A stretch of DNA of 64,000 bases from ASV31 sp965229765 (lineage in GTDB: Bacteria > Pseudomonadota > Alphaproteobacteria > Rhodobacterales > Rhodobacteraceae): assembly GCA_965229765.1 (NCBI GenBank), contig CBDDJT010000004.1, positions 62,001 through 126,000 of the forward strand, read 5' to 3'. The notes below the pieces were generated by a model. The model ran no database searches. It was not told the DNA's origin and saw nothing but the letters and a program-made list of their open reading frames with translations. The translations under genes were made by a program, and so were the position numbers. The stretch's first letter is position 1. Each line of letters opens with the position of its first letter. Shown here piece by piece: positions 19,001 through 26,929 of the stretch.

Positions 19001-19246
19001 TCAGCCGTTGATCTTGCGCCAGATCCAGATCAGCGCAGACGCCCCCGCGGCGCCCACGAACAGCTGCGGGATCCACGCCTCGGCGGCATAGATCCCGACG
19101 AGGCGCAGCACGGTGTTCAGCACCATCGCGCCGATGATCCCCAGAAGAATGTTGGACAGAAGCCCGGTCCGCGCCTTCATCACCATGCTGGCGATCCAGC
19201 CCGCGAAGCCGCCGACGATGATCGACCCGATCAGACCCAGTCCCAT
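19001..19246 (-). CDS. GlsB/YeaQ/YmgE-family stress-response membrane protein
   Basis: An 81-residue protein with three hydrophobic segments and the Transgly_assoc pattern: GLIGSIIVGGFAGWIASMVMK, GLLSNILLGIIGAMVLN, LFVGAAGASALIWIWRK. The function of the family is poorly known; members are associated with envelope or general stress. The start at 19246 follows GGAGGGCACC, while a longer frame upstream lacks similarity. It lies downstream of dapD and a small secreted protein on the same strand. Confidence 0.85.
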   Translation of the reverse strand: MGLGLIGSIIVGGFAGWIASMVMKARTGLLSNILLGIIGAMVLNTVLRLVGIYAAEAWIPQLFVGAAGASALIWIWRKING

Positions 19247-19319
19247 GGTGCCCTCCATTCCTGTCCAGCCCATGTAACCACGCGGCAGCCCGCCCGGTCC
19301 ATCCCGAAGCCGCGCCGGC

Positions 19320-19673
19320 TCACTCGCAGCGGCGCAAGGGGTTCGCGAAACCATCCTGCACGATCACGACGCCGGTATCGGTCGTCATGATCATCACGCG
19401 ATAGGACCAGGTCTCTCCCTCTCCGGCGCAGACCGCGTCGTAAAGCGTCGCGTTCATGCCCCGCACCTGCACCGGCGAGGTCAGGTCGCACCGGCTTTCG
19501 ACACCGAATAACGCGCCGTCCATGATCGCCAGCGCGCCGCCGTCCGATCCGACGCTGCGGCAATCCCAACCGGTGGCCCAGGGCTGATCGGGGCGGTAAA
19601 GCCCGTCATAGGGCCCCGCCGCAAGCACCGGCGTGGCGAGAAGCGCGGCCAGCAGCCCCAGCGCGCGCATCAT
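19320..19673 (-). CDS. Small secreted hypothetical protein
   Basis: A 117-residue protein with a good signal peptide (MMRALGLLAALLATPVLAA) and a mature part with four cysteines (WDCRS, SRCDL, AVCAGEGE, LRRCE), suggesting two disulfides in the periplasm. The family is not recognised. Its start codon is 1 bp from the dapD stop, so it is probably co-transcribed with dapD. Confidence 0.72.
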   Translation of the reverse strand: MMRALGLLAALLATPVLAAGPYDGLYRPDQPWATGWDCRSVGSDGGALAIMDGALFGVESRCDLTSPVQVRGMNATLYDAVCAGEGETWSYRVMIMTTDTGVVIVQDGFANPLRRCE

Positions 19674-19674
19674 C

Positions 19675-20502
19675 TCAATCCCGCAAGAGTTCGTTGATCC
19701 CGGTCTTGGACCGGGTCCGCTCGTCCACGCGCTTGACGATCACCGCGCAATAAAGGTTCACACCCCCGCTGGACGGCATCGAGCCCGAGACGACCACCGA
19801 ATAGGGCGGCACCTCGCCATACATCACCTCGCCGGTGGCGCGGTCGACGATCTTGGTGGACTGCCCGATATAGACCCCCATCCCGAGGACGGATCCCTCG
19901 CGGATGATGCAGCCCTCGACCACCTCGGACCGGGCGCCGATGAAACAGTTGTCCTCGATGATCGTGGGGCCGGCCTGCATCGGCTCCAGCACGCCGCCGA
20001 TACCGACGCCGCCCGACAGGTGGACGTTCTTGCCGATCTGCGCGCAGCTGCCCACCGTGGCCCAAGTATCCACCATGGTCCCGCTGTCCACATAGGCGCC
20101 GAGGTTCACGAAAGACGGCATCAGCACCACGCCCGGCGCGATATAGGCCGACCGGCGCACGACGCAGTTCGGCACCGCGCGAAAGCCCGCCGCGCGCCAC
20201 TCTGTCTCGCCCCAGTCCTTCCACTTGCTGTCGACCTTGTCCCACCAGCTGCCGCCCTGCGGGCTGCCCGTCTGCATCTCCATGTCCTTCAGCCGAAACC
20301 CAAGCAGAACCGCCTTCTTGGCCCACTGGTTGACGTGCCACGTGCCGTCATCGCCACGCTCGGCCACCCGCAGGCTGCCACTGTCCAGCGCGCTCAGCGT
20401 GTCCTCGATCGCCTCGCGTGTCTCGCCGGTGGTGGCGGGCGTGATCGTGTCGCGGGCCTCCCATGCGGCCTCGATCGCGGTCTCAAGCTGGGCGTTCGAC
20501 AT
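19675..20502 (-). CDS. dapD: 2,3,4,5-tetrahydropyridine-2,6-dicarboxylate N-succinyltransferase
   Basis: A 275-residue left-handed beta-helix acyltransferase that succinylates tetrahydrodipicolinate in the lysine/DAP pathway. Hexapeptide repeats are visible (SAYIAPGVVLMPSFVNLGAYVD, GKNVHLSGGVGIGGVLEP, IEDNCFIGARSEVVEG, GSVLGMGVYIG), with an N-terminal helical region and a C-terminal NLYCAVIVKRVDERTR. The start follows GGAGAGACCCGC. It acts upstream of DapE, encoded about 7 kb away on the same strand. Confidence 0.96.
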   Translation of the reverse strand: MSNAQLETAIEAAWEARDTITPATTGETREAIEDTLSALDSGSLRVAERGDDGTWHVNQWAKKAVLLGFRLKDMEMQTGSPQGGSWWDKVDSKWKDWGETEWRAAGFRAVPNCVVRRSAYIAPGVVLMPSFVNLGAYVDSGTMVDTWATVGSCAQIGKNVHLSGGVGIGGVLEPMQAGPTIIEDNCFIGARSEVVEGCIIREGSVLGMGVYIGQSTKIVDRATGEVMYGEVPPYSVVVSGSMPSSGGVNLYCAVIVKRVDERTRSKTGINELLRD

Positions 20503-20593
20503 GCGGGTCTCTCCAATTCGTCACTGGCTTCGGTGTCGCGGTGGCTATAGTCCCTGACGGACACCCGCGCAATGCAGCGAACAGGAGCGAGTG

Positions 20594-21439
20594 ATGAAGG
20601 ACGATCGAACCCGGCGTTTCCCCGACGCCCACCAGGACATCGTGACGACCCGGGCCACGCCCGAGACCGAACAGACCCGTGCCCCGGCCTACAAGCTGGC
20701 TTTCGCAGACGCCGATTTTCTCTGCCGGGATGAACTGCGTCCCGTCCGGCTTCAGCTGGAGCTTCTGAAGCCCGAACTGCTGATGTCGGAATACGGCATC
20801 GAATCCACCATCGTCATGTTCGGCGGCGCCCGCATCCCGGAGCCCGCGAAGAAGGACAGCGCCCGCACCGAGACGCTGGCCGGCCTGTCGCGCTATTACG
20901 ACGAGGCGCGCAAGTTCGCCCGCATCATGACAGAGCGCAGCCTGGCCACCGAGGGGCACGAGAACGTCATCGTCACCGGCGGCGGGCCCGGCGTGATGGA
21001 GGCGGGCAACCGCGGCGCGGCGGATGCCGGGGGCGTGTCCATCGGGCTGAACATCGTCCTGCCGCACGAACAGGCGCCCAACGGCTACATCACGCCCGAC
21101 CTGTGCTTCAACTTCCACTATTTCGGCATCCGCAAGATGCACTTCCTGATGCGCGCCAACGCCATCGTCACCTTCCCCGGCGGCTTCGGCACGCTGGACG
21201 AGCTTTTCGAATCGCTGACCCTGATCCAGACCGGCCGGATGAAGCAGGTGCCGATCCTGCTCTTCGGCGAAGACTTCTGGCGGCGCATCATAGACTGGGA
21301 GGCGCTGGCCGACGCCGGCACCATCGCCGAGGAAGACCTTGCGCTGTTCCGCTTCGTCGAAACCGCCGAAGAGGCCGTGGCCGCGATCGACGGCTGGGAC
21401 GGCGCGGGCCAGAAGCGGGGCACGATCCCCGGGCGCTAA
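20594..21439 (+). CDS. LOG-family protein (TIGR00730, nucleotide 5'-monophosphate phosphoribohydrolase-like)
   Basis: A 281-residue Rossmann-fold protein with the LOG motifs VTGGGPGVMEAGNRGA and FPGGFGTLDELFE (the PGGxGTxxE signature). Family members hydrolyse nucleoside monophosphates to base and ribose 5-phosphate, as in cytokinin activation or nucleotide salvage. The version with a long N-terminal extension before the Rossmann core is the type II form. The start at 20594 follows AGGAGCGAGTG; a GTG directly before it is less likely. Confidence 0.9.
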   Translation: MKDDRTRRFPDAHQDIVTTRATPETEQTRAPAYKLAFADADFLCRDELRPVRLQLELLKPELLMSEYGIESTIVMFGGARIPEPAKKDSARTETLAGLSRYYDEARKFARIMTERSLATEGHENVIVTGGGPGVMEAGNRGAADAGGVSIGLNIVLPHEQAPNGYITPDLCFNFHYFGIRKMHFLMRANAIVTFPGGFGTLDELFESLTLIQTGRMKQVPILLFGEDFWRRIIDWEALADAGTIAEEDLALFRFVETAEEAVAAIDGWDGAGQKRGTIPGR

Positions 21440-21513
21440 AGCGTATCGCACTCAACCGGGGTCAAGACCTCGTCTGCCTTGGCAAGGTCGATCGTGTGCG
21501 GAACGCCCTAGGC

Positions 21514-22545
21514 TCAGTCGCCGCTCAGGAACGCGCGGATAGCGGCCAGCGCCTCGTCCGGCCGGTCGTGCACCACGTCATGGCCGGCATCCGCGATGTC
21601 CAACAGGCGCGCGTCGCGGAAATACGCCATGTGCCGCCGCTGCAGGTCGGCGCCGATCCAGTCGTCACAGCCCCCCGTCAGGAACAGCGCGCGCCCGTCC
21701 CATCCCCCGGCCCCCGCCGCGATGGCGTCCAGATCGCCGCGCCCGGCGCTGCCCGGCACCGCCGACTGGCTGCGCGCCCCGAACCGCCAGGACGGCGCGT
21801 CAAAGGCCGCGCCCGCACAGTGATAGGGGTTCTCGGGGTGATTGGCGAAGGCCGCCACCATCCGGCCCGTGACATAGTCGCCCTGCCCGTCCGCATCCGG
21901 CGCGCCCAACCGCAGGGATTGCAGCACCGATTTCGTGACCAGCCAGACGCCAGAGACAGACCGCGTCATGTCACCGATCAGATCGTCCGCCCGCACCAGC
22001 CACTCGGCCATGCCTGCCGCGTCCAGAAACCCCGGCTCGATCAGCACCGCGTCCGATACCCGGCGCGGCGCCACGCCCAGATAGGCCGTGGCCAGGATCG
22101 CGCCCCAGGAATGGCCGATCAGGACCACCGGCGCTGCCGGGCTGACCGCGTCGATCAGCGCGTCCAGTTCGTCCAGATGCGCCTCGAAGGTCAGCGCCGC
22201 GTCCGGCACGCGTTCCGACAGGCCCGCGCCGCGCTGGTCGTAGAACACCACGCGGTAGGCCTCCGCCAGCCCCGCCAGCGGCAGCAGCGACCGGTGGTCG
22301 CCCCCCGGCCCGCCATGCAGCACCACGATCACCGGCGCGCCGTCGGGGCCCTCGGCGCGGGCGTGCAGCGTGACGCCCGCCACCTCCATCCGTGGCAGGT
22401 CCGCGTCGTGCGTCACGGTGGCCGGAAGCGGCACAGGCGGGCCCGCGGCGACGAAAGCCACCGCCAGCAGCACCAGGAAGCCCAGGACACCGAAGCCAAG
22501 CGCGCGGAACAGCTTGCGCAGGATCCGGCGGCCCGCCCCGGCCAT
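21514..22545 (-). CDS. Membrane-anchored alpha/beta hydrolase (proline iminopeptidase-like)
   Basis: A 343-residue protein with one N-terminal transmembrane helix (about 12-33) and an alpha/beta-hydrolase domain. The oxyanion motif is HGGPGGDHR, the nucleophile elbow GHSWGA, and the probable catalytic His lies in DAGHDVVHDRP. HGGPGG with YDQRGAGLS resembles proline iminopeptidases, but the substrate cannot be set from sequence. The start overlaps the rlmN stop by 1 bp, so the two are likely cotranscribed. Confidence 0.85.
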   Translation of the reverse strand: MAGAGRRILRKLFRALGFGVLGFLVLLAVAFVAAGPPVPLPATVTHDADLPRMEVAGVTLHARAEGPDGAPVIVVLHGGPGGDHRSLLPLAGLAEAYRVVFYDQRGAGLSERVPDAALTFEAHLDELDALIDAVSPAAPVVLIGHSWGAILATAYLGVAPRRVSDAVLIEPGFLDAAGMAEWLVRADDLIGDMTRSVSGVWLVTKSVLQSLRLGAPDADGQGDYVTGRMVAAFANHPENPYHCAGAAFDAPSWRFGARSQSAVPGSAGRGDLDAIAAGAGGWDGRALFLTGGCDDWIGADLQRRHMAYFRDARLLDIADAGHDVVHDRPDEALAAIRAFLSGD

Positions 22546-23726
22546 CAGCCCAGCCCGGTGTCCGCCGCGATCTCGGCCCGGCTCTTGCGCGCGCGCTCGG
22601 TCGCGGATTTCAGCTGCCCGCAGGCGGCCATGATGTCCTCGCCGCGCGGCGTGCGGATCGGGCTGGCATAGCCGGCCTTGTAGATGATGTCGGCAAAGGC
22701 CTCGATCCGCGCCCAGTCCGACCGCTCATAGGGCGCGCCGGGCCATTCGTTGAACGGGATCAGGTTGATCTTGGCCGGGATGCCCGCGATCAGCCTGACC
22801 AGCCGCCGCGCGTCCGCGTCGCTGTCGTTCACATCCTTCAGCATCACGTATTCGAACGTGATCCGTTCCGAGTTCGACAACTTGGGATAGGCCCGCAGCG
22901 CCTCCAGCAGGGTGGCGATGTTCCACTTCTTGTTGATCGGCACCAGCCGGTCGCGCACCTCGTCCGTGGTGGCATGGAACGACACCGCCAGCATGCAGCC
23001 GATCTCCTCGGCGGTGCGCGCGATCTCGGGCACCACGCCGCTGGTCGACAGGGTGATGCGCCGCCGCGAGAGCGAGATGCCCTCGCCATCCATCGCGATC
23101 TTCATCGCGTCGCGCACGTTCTCGAAATTGTAAAGCGGCTCTCCCATGCCCATCAGCACGATGTTCGAGATCAGGCGCGGGCGCTCTCCCATGCCCTCGC
23201 CCGGCTCGGGCCACTCGCCCAGATCGTCGCGCGCCACCATGATCTGGCCGACGATCTCCCCGGCGGTCAGGTTGCGCACCAGCTTCTGGGTGCCGGTGTG
23301 ACAGAACGAACAGGTCAGCGTGCAGCCCACCTGCGAGGAAATGCAAAGTGTCCCACGGTCGGTCTCGGGGATATAGACGGTTTCCACCTCGTGTCCGCCG
23401 GCGATGCGCATCAGGTACTTGCGCGTCCCGTCCGCAGACACCTGCCGGCTGACAACCTCGGGCAGCTCGATGACAAAGCTGCGCGCCAGCATTGCGCGAT
23501 AGTCCTTGGCAAGGTTCGTCATCACGCCGAAATCGCGCGCGCCCCAGTGATAGATCCACTGCCAGATCTGCCCGGTGCGCATCTTCGCCTGCTTCTCGGG
23601 CGTGCCCGCCGCGATCAGCGCCGCGCGCAGGCCCTCGCGCGTCAGGCCCACCAGGTTCGCGGGCCCCTCGGGCAGCTTGCGCGGAATGGTGTGAACATCC
23701 TGGGTGATCGGCGCGGTGGCGGTCAT
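22545..23726 (-). CDS. rlmN: Dual-specificity 23S rRNA A2503 / tRNA A37 C2-methyltransferase RlmN
   Basis: A 393-residue radical-SAM enzyme. The [4Fe-4S] motif CTLTCSFCHTG (CX3CX2C) is intact, as are ISNIVLMGMGEPLYNFENV, RRITLSTSGVVPEI and the late catalytic cysteine near IMAACGQL. It methylates C2 of A2503 in 23S rRNA and of A37 in some tRNAs. The N-terminal accessory domain (LREGLRAALIAAG-like) is present. Length and motifs match the family. Confidence 0.96.
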   Translation of the reverse strand: MTATAPITQDVHTIPRKLPEGPANLVGLTREGLRAALIAAGTPEKQAKMRTGQIWQWIYHWGARDFGVMTNLAKDYRAMLARSFVIELPEVVSRQVSADGTRKYLMRIAGGHEVETVYIPETDRGTLCISSQVGCTLTCSFCHTGTQKLVRNLTAGEIVGQIMVARDDLGEWPEPGEGMGERPRLISNIVLMGMGEPLYNFENVRDAMKIAMDGEGISLSRRRITLSTSGVVPEIARTAEEIGCMLAVSFHATTDEVRDRLVPINKKWNIATLLEALRAYPKLSNSERITFEYVMLKDVNDSDADARRLVRLIAGIPAKINLIPFNEWPGAPYERSDWARIEAFADIIYKAGYASPIRTPRGEDIMAACGQLKSATERARKSRAEIAADTGLG

Positions 23727-23799
23727 CGGGTCACGGGCTCTCGGCTGGCGTCAGAGCCGCATCATATACGCCGAAGGGGGCCGATTTCCCAGCCCCCCG

Positions 23800-23821
23800 C
23801 TTCTTCTGTTCCGAAATACTC
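23800..23821 (-). repeat. 22-nt dispersed intergenic repeat, copy 4 (inverted)
   Basis: The inverted form starts CTTCTTCTGTTC and ends AAATACTC. It lies between the rlmN start and the 3' end of the IalB-family gene, and is followed by a Gly/Cys-rich GC stretch as at the other copies. Confidence 0.75.
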
Positions 23822-23872
23822 CCGCCGGAGGCACGGGCCGAAGGGGGCTCGATGCCCCCGGAGGGCCGTTCC

Positions 23873-24412
23873 CTACCCGTTGCAGCGGGCCGAGGCCTCG
23901 TCCACCGAGGCGGTGAACCCGAACAAGGAGAACGTGTCCTTTGTCGAGGTGCCCCGCGACGACAGGCCTGTCAGCACCGCGTCCGCGCCGCGCTTCATCG
24001 CGGCGATGATCGCCGCATCGTCCTCGTCAGAGGCCGACCAGGCCCATTCGGGGTCGACGTCGCCGTCGGTGAACAGCTCGAACGTGTCCTCGCCCACCGT
24101 GATCGTCACGGTGGATCCGCCGGCAAAGGGATAGCCGCCGGTGAAAGACACCTGCCCGGCGACCCCGTCCTCGGGGATGAAGGAGACGAACAACAGGATC
24201 TCGCCACGCCGCGCCGCCACCACGCGCCCGTCGCGCGTGTTGACCACTTCCTTCGGGCTGGACACCGCCCAGCACTGGCGCGGGTCGGTTTCCTCGAACA
24301 CCGACCAGTCGGTGTTCGCGCCCACCCGGTTGTCGGATTCCTGCGCCATCGCCGCACCCGCCACAAAGGCAAGCGCTGCGGCGCAACTCCAACGGATCAC
24401 TGTGGAATGCAT
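23873..24412 (-). CDS. Invasion-associated locus B (IalB) family protein
   Basis: A 179-residue periplasmic protein with a signal peptide (AAALAFVAGAAMAQ, cleaved near residue 26). The mature domain follows the IalB pattern: WSVFEETDPRQCWAVSSPKEVVNTRDG, RGEILLFVSFIPE, VSFTGGYPFAGGSTVTITVGEDTFELF and a final cysteine (ARCNG) that can pair with the early one. The function is unknown in free-living alphaproteobacteria. The start at 24412 was chosen because the signal peptide begins there. Confidence 0.85.
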   Translation of the reverse strand: MHSTVIRWSCAAALAFVAGAAMAQESDNRVGANTDWSVFEETDPRQCWAVSSPKEVVNTRDGRVVAARRGEILLFVSFIPEDGVAGQVSFTGGYPFAGGSTVTITVGEDTFELFTDGDVDPEWAWSASDEDDAAIIAAMKRGADAVLTGLSSRGTSTKDTFSLFGFTASVDEASARCNG

Positions 24413-24590
24413 CTCTGCCCGATCCTTCTGCCAATCTGCCTCTGGCGTGCCGCCCCGACCGTTGTCTTCGCGTCTTGCATACGGGCGCGCACTTTCCAAC
24501 CGTTCCCGGACAGTTTAACGGATCAGCAGGGCATTGTGAAAGCCCTGCAAGCGGAAAATCGCGCGAGACATGCGCCAAAGGGTCCGGACG

Positions 24591-25613
24591 ATGCCTGCAA
24601 CCTGCCTAGTCGAGGTCCTGCGCGGAGACTTCGCGGAATCGTTCCACGACGGGCACGCGGTGATCTGCGATGCCGCCGGTCGGGTCACTGACGCCTGGGG
24701 AAACCCCGAAACGGTCATCCTGCCCCGCTCCGCCTGCAAGATGATCCAGGCCCTGCCGCTGGTCGAAAGCGGCGCCGCCGATGCGGCGGGGCTGACCGCC
24801 GCGCAGCTTGCGCTGGCCTGCGCCTCGCACAAGGGGGCAGCAATCCATTCAGACGCCGTGCGTACATGGCTGGCCGACCTGCACCTGTCCGACGCCGCCC
24901 TGCGCTGCGGCCCCGAGGAACCGCGCGACATCCCCGCCCGTGACGCGCTGATCCGGGCCGGTGCCCCGGTCGAACAGCTGCACAACAACTGCTCGGGCAA
25001 GCACACCGGTTTCCTGACGCTGGCCCGGCACCTGAACGCGGGCCCCGAATACATCGACCCCGCCCACCCGGTGCAACTGGCCGTGCGCGAGGCGTTCGAG
25101 GACATGACCGGCGCACCCTCGCCCGGGTTCGCCATCGACGGATGCTCTGCCCCCAATTTCGCCAGCAGCCTGCACGGGCTCGCCCGCGCCATGGCCCGCT
25201 TCGCCGTCGCCAATCCAGACACCGGGTCCGCCCGCGACCGCGCCGCCGCGCGGCTGAGGCAGGCCATGATCGCCCACCCCGAGATGGTCGCGGGAGAGGG
25301 GCGCGCCTGCACCCGGCTGATGCGCGCGGCGGGCGGCCGCGCCGCGCTCAAGACCGGGGCCGAGGGCGTCTTTACCGCAATCCTGCCCGACCTCGGGCTG
25401 GGCATCGCCGTCAAGATCGCCGATGGCGCCACCCGGGCCGCGGAATGCACGATTTCGGCCCTGCTTGCGGGGCTCGGCGTTCTGGACCCCGCGCACCCCG
25501 ACGCGCGCGCCTTCCTGCACGGTCCGATCCGGAACCGCCGCGGGATCGAGGTCGGCGCCTACCGCCCCGCGCCGTCGCTCTTCGAAGCTTCCGCGAACTC
25601 TGCCCGCGCGTAG
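24591..25613 (+). CDS. Asparaginase, Rhizobium etli AnsA (L-asparaginase II) type
   Basis: A 340-residue protein of the asparaginase_II (PF06089) family, unrelated to E. coli AnsB. Characteristic stretches are LPRSACKMIQALPLVESGAAD, LACASHKGAAIHSDAV, LHNNCSGKHTGFLTLARH and IDGCSAPNFASSLHGLARAMA. Conserved serine/lysine and cysteines thought to act in catalysis and zinc binding are present (RSACK, NNCSGKH). The start at 24591 follows AGGGTCCGGACG; an ATG at 24570 is possible. Its last 55 bp overlap the convergent serB gene. Confidence 0.87.
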   Translation: MPATCLVEVLRGDFAESFHDGHAVICDAAGRVTDAWGNPETVILPRSACKMIQALPLVESGAADAAGLTAAQLALACASHKGAAIHSDAVRTWLADLHLSDAALRCGPEEPRDIPARDALIRAGAPVEQLHNNCSGKHTGFLTLARHLNAGPEYIDPAHPVQLAVREAFEDMTGAPSPGFAIDGCSAPNFASSLHGLARAMARFAVANPDTGSARDRAAARLRQAMIAHPEMVAGEGRACTRLMRAAGGRAALKTGAEGVFTAILPDLGLGIAVKIADGATRAAECTISALLAGLGVLDPAHPDARAFLHGPIRNRRGIEVGAYRPAPSLFEASANSARA

Positions 25614-26467
25614 CCCTGCAGGTACAACAGCGCCGTCAGGTCCCCGTGGTTGATCCGCACGTCGCATTGTGCGGCGACCGACGGCTTGGCGTGCAGCGCC
25701 ACGCCCATCCCCGCCACGCCCAGCATGCCCAGGTCGTTGGCGCCGTCGCCCACCGCGATCACGTCCGCCGCACCGATGCCCAGCCGCGCGGTCAGGTCGT
25801 TCAGCGCGGCGATCTTGGCGTCGCGGCCAAGGATCGGGTCGGCCACCCGCCCGGTCAGCTTGCCGTCCTTGGCCAGCAGGGTGTTCGCCCGGTGCTCGTC
25901 GAACCCCAGCTGCGCGGCCACTTCGGTGGTGAAATCGGTGAACCCGCCCGACACAAGCGCCGCGTATCCGCCGTTCGCACGCATCGTCGCGACCAGCGCA
26001 CGCCCGCCGGGGGCCAGCGTGATGCGCGTGTCCAGAACGCGCCGGATCACGCCCGCGTCCAGCCCGGCCAGAAGACCCACCCGTTCGCGCAGGGCGCCCT
26101 CGAAATCCAGTTCGCCGTTCATTGCACGGGCCGTGATCGCCGCCACCCGCTCGCCCACGCCGGCCTCTGCGGCCAGTTCATCGATGCATTCCTGCTCGGT
26201 CATGGTGGAATCCATGTCCGCCAGCAGCAGCCGGTGCCGCCGCACCGGTCCGTGCACCACAAGGTCCACCCCCATCTCCTGGCAGTCCTGCCAGACCTGC
26301 CAGCGAGTATCGGGCATCGCCGGGATCGAGAACTGCGCCGCCTCGTCCGGTGCCAGCCAGTCTGCCGCGCCGCCGCCCCACGCCCCCTGGATCGAAGCGA
26401 CAAGCGCGGGATCAAGGTCGCGCCGCCTCGCAGAGGCGATCAGCGTCACGGTCAATTGGTCGGTCAT
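25559..26467 (-). CDS. serB: Phosphoserine phosphatase
   Basis: A 302-residue HAD-superfamily enzyme catalysing the last step of serine synthesis. Motif I is LLADMDSTMTEQECIDELA (nucleophile Asp and acid/base Asp), motif II is ALVSGGFTDFT, the motif III lysine lies in GRDAKIAALNDL, and motif IV is IAVGDGANDLGML. The N-terminal 80 residues form the usual regulatory extension. serA and serC are encoded about 18 kb downstream, beyond the mobile element. Its 3' end overlaps the convergent asparaginase gene. Confidence 0.95.
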   Translation of the reverse strand: MTDQLTVTLIASARRRDLDPALVASIQGAWGGGAADWLAPDEAAQFSIPAMPDTRWQVWQDCQEMGVDLVVHGPVRRHRLLLADMDSTMTEQECIDELAAEAGVGERVAAITARAMNGELDFEGALRERVGLLAGLDAGVIRRVLDTRITLAPGGRALVATMRANGGYAALVSGGFTDFTTEVAAQLGFDEHRANTLLAKDGKLTGRVADPILGRDAKIAALNDLTARLGIGAADVIAVGDGANDLGMLGVAGMGVALHAKPSVAAQCDVRINHGDLTALLYLQGYARAEFAEASKSDGAGR

Positions 26468-26524
26468 GGGCAGGGTCCGTCTGGCAAATGCACGATTTGC
26501 CCGGCCTATAGGATGTTCCCGCCC

Positions 26525-26929
26525 TCAGGGAAAGGCAGGGAGCGCCCGCGCGGCCCGCCACATCGCGCGCAGATGCTCTGGAAGCGCCATCGCGTCGAAC
26601 GGCTTTTCCACCGTGCCGATCACATGCTGCGCCGCGCAGGCCTCGGCGTTCGGCAGCCCCGCCAGCTTGGCCGTCATGAAGACGGCGGGCACCTCGCGCA
26701 GATGCGGGACCTCTCGCAGGGCCAGCAGTGTGCGCCAGCCGTCCATCCCCGGCATCATCATGTCCAGAAGCAGCAGGTCCGGATGCAGCCCCGGCGCCGC
26801 CGCCAGCGCGGCGCTGCCGCTGGTGAACTGGTCCACCCGCAACCCCCCGAGCAATTGCAGCGACATGCCCGCGACTTCGATGATATCGGGGTCATCCTCG
26901 ACATGCAGGATATGCGTCAGGTCCGTCAT
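26525..26929 (-). CDS. Single-domain response regulator
   Basis: A 134-residue receiver domain without output domain. The acidic pocket (HVEDDPDI), phosphoacceptor Asp in LLLLDMMMPGMDGW, conserved Thr in VFMTAKL and Lys in GTVEKPFD are all present. Its start overlaps the stop of the histidine kinase gene (ATGA), so it is the kinase's probable partner, acting by protein interaction or as a phosphate sink. Confidence 0.92.
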   Translation of the reverse strand: MTDLTHILHVEDDPDIIEVAGMSLQLLGGLRVDQFTSGSAALAAAPGLHPDLLLLDMMMPGMDGWRTLLALREVPHLREVPAVFMTAKLAGLPNAEACAAQHVIGTVEKPFDAMALPEHLRAMWRAARALPAFP

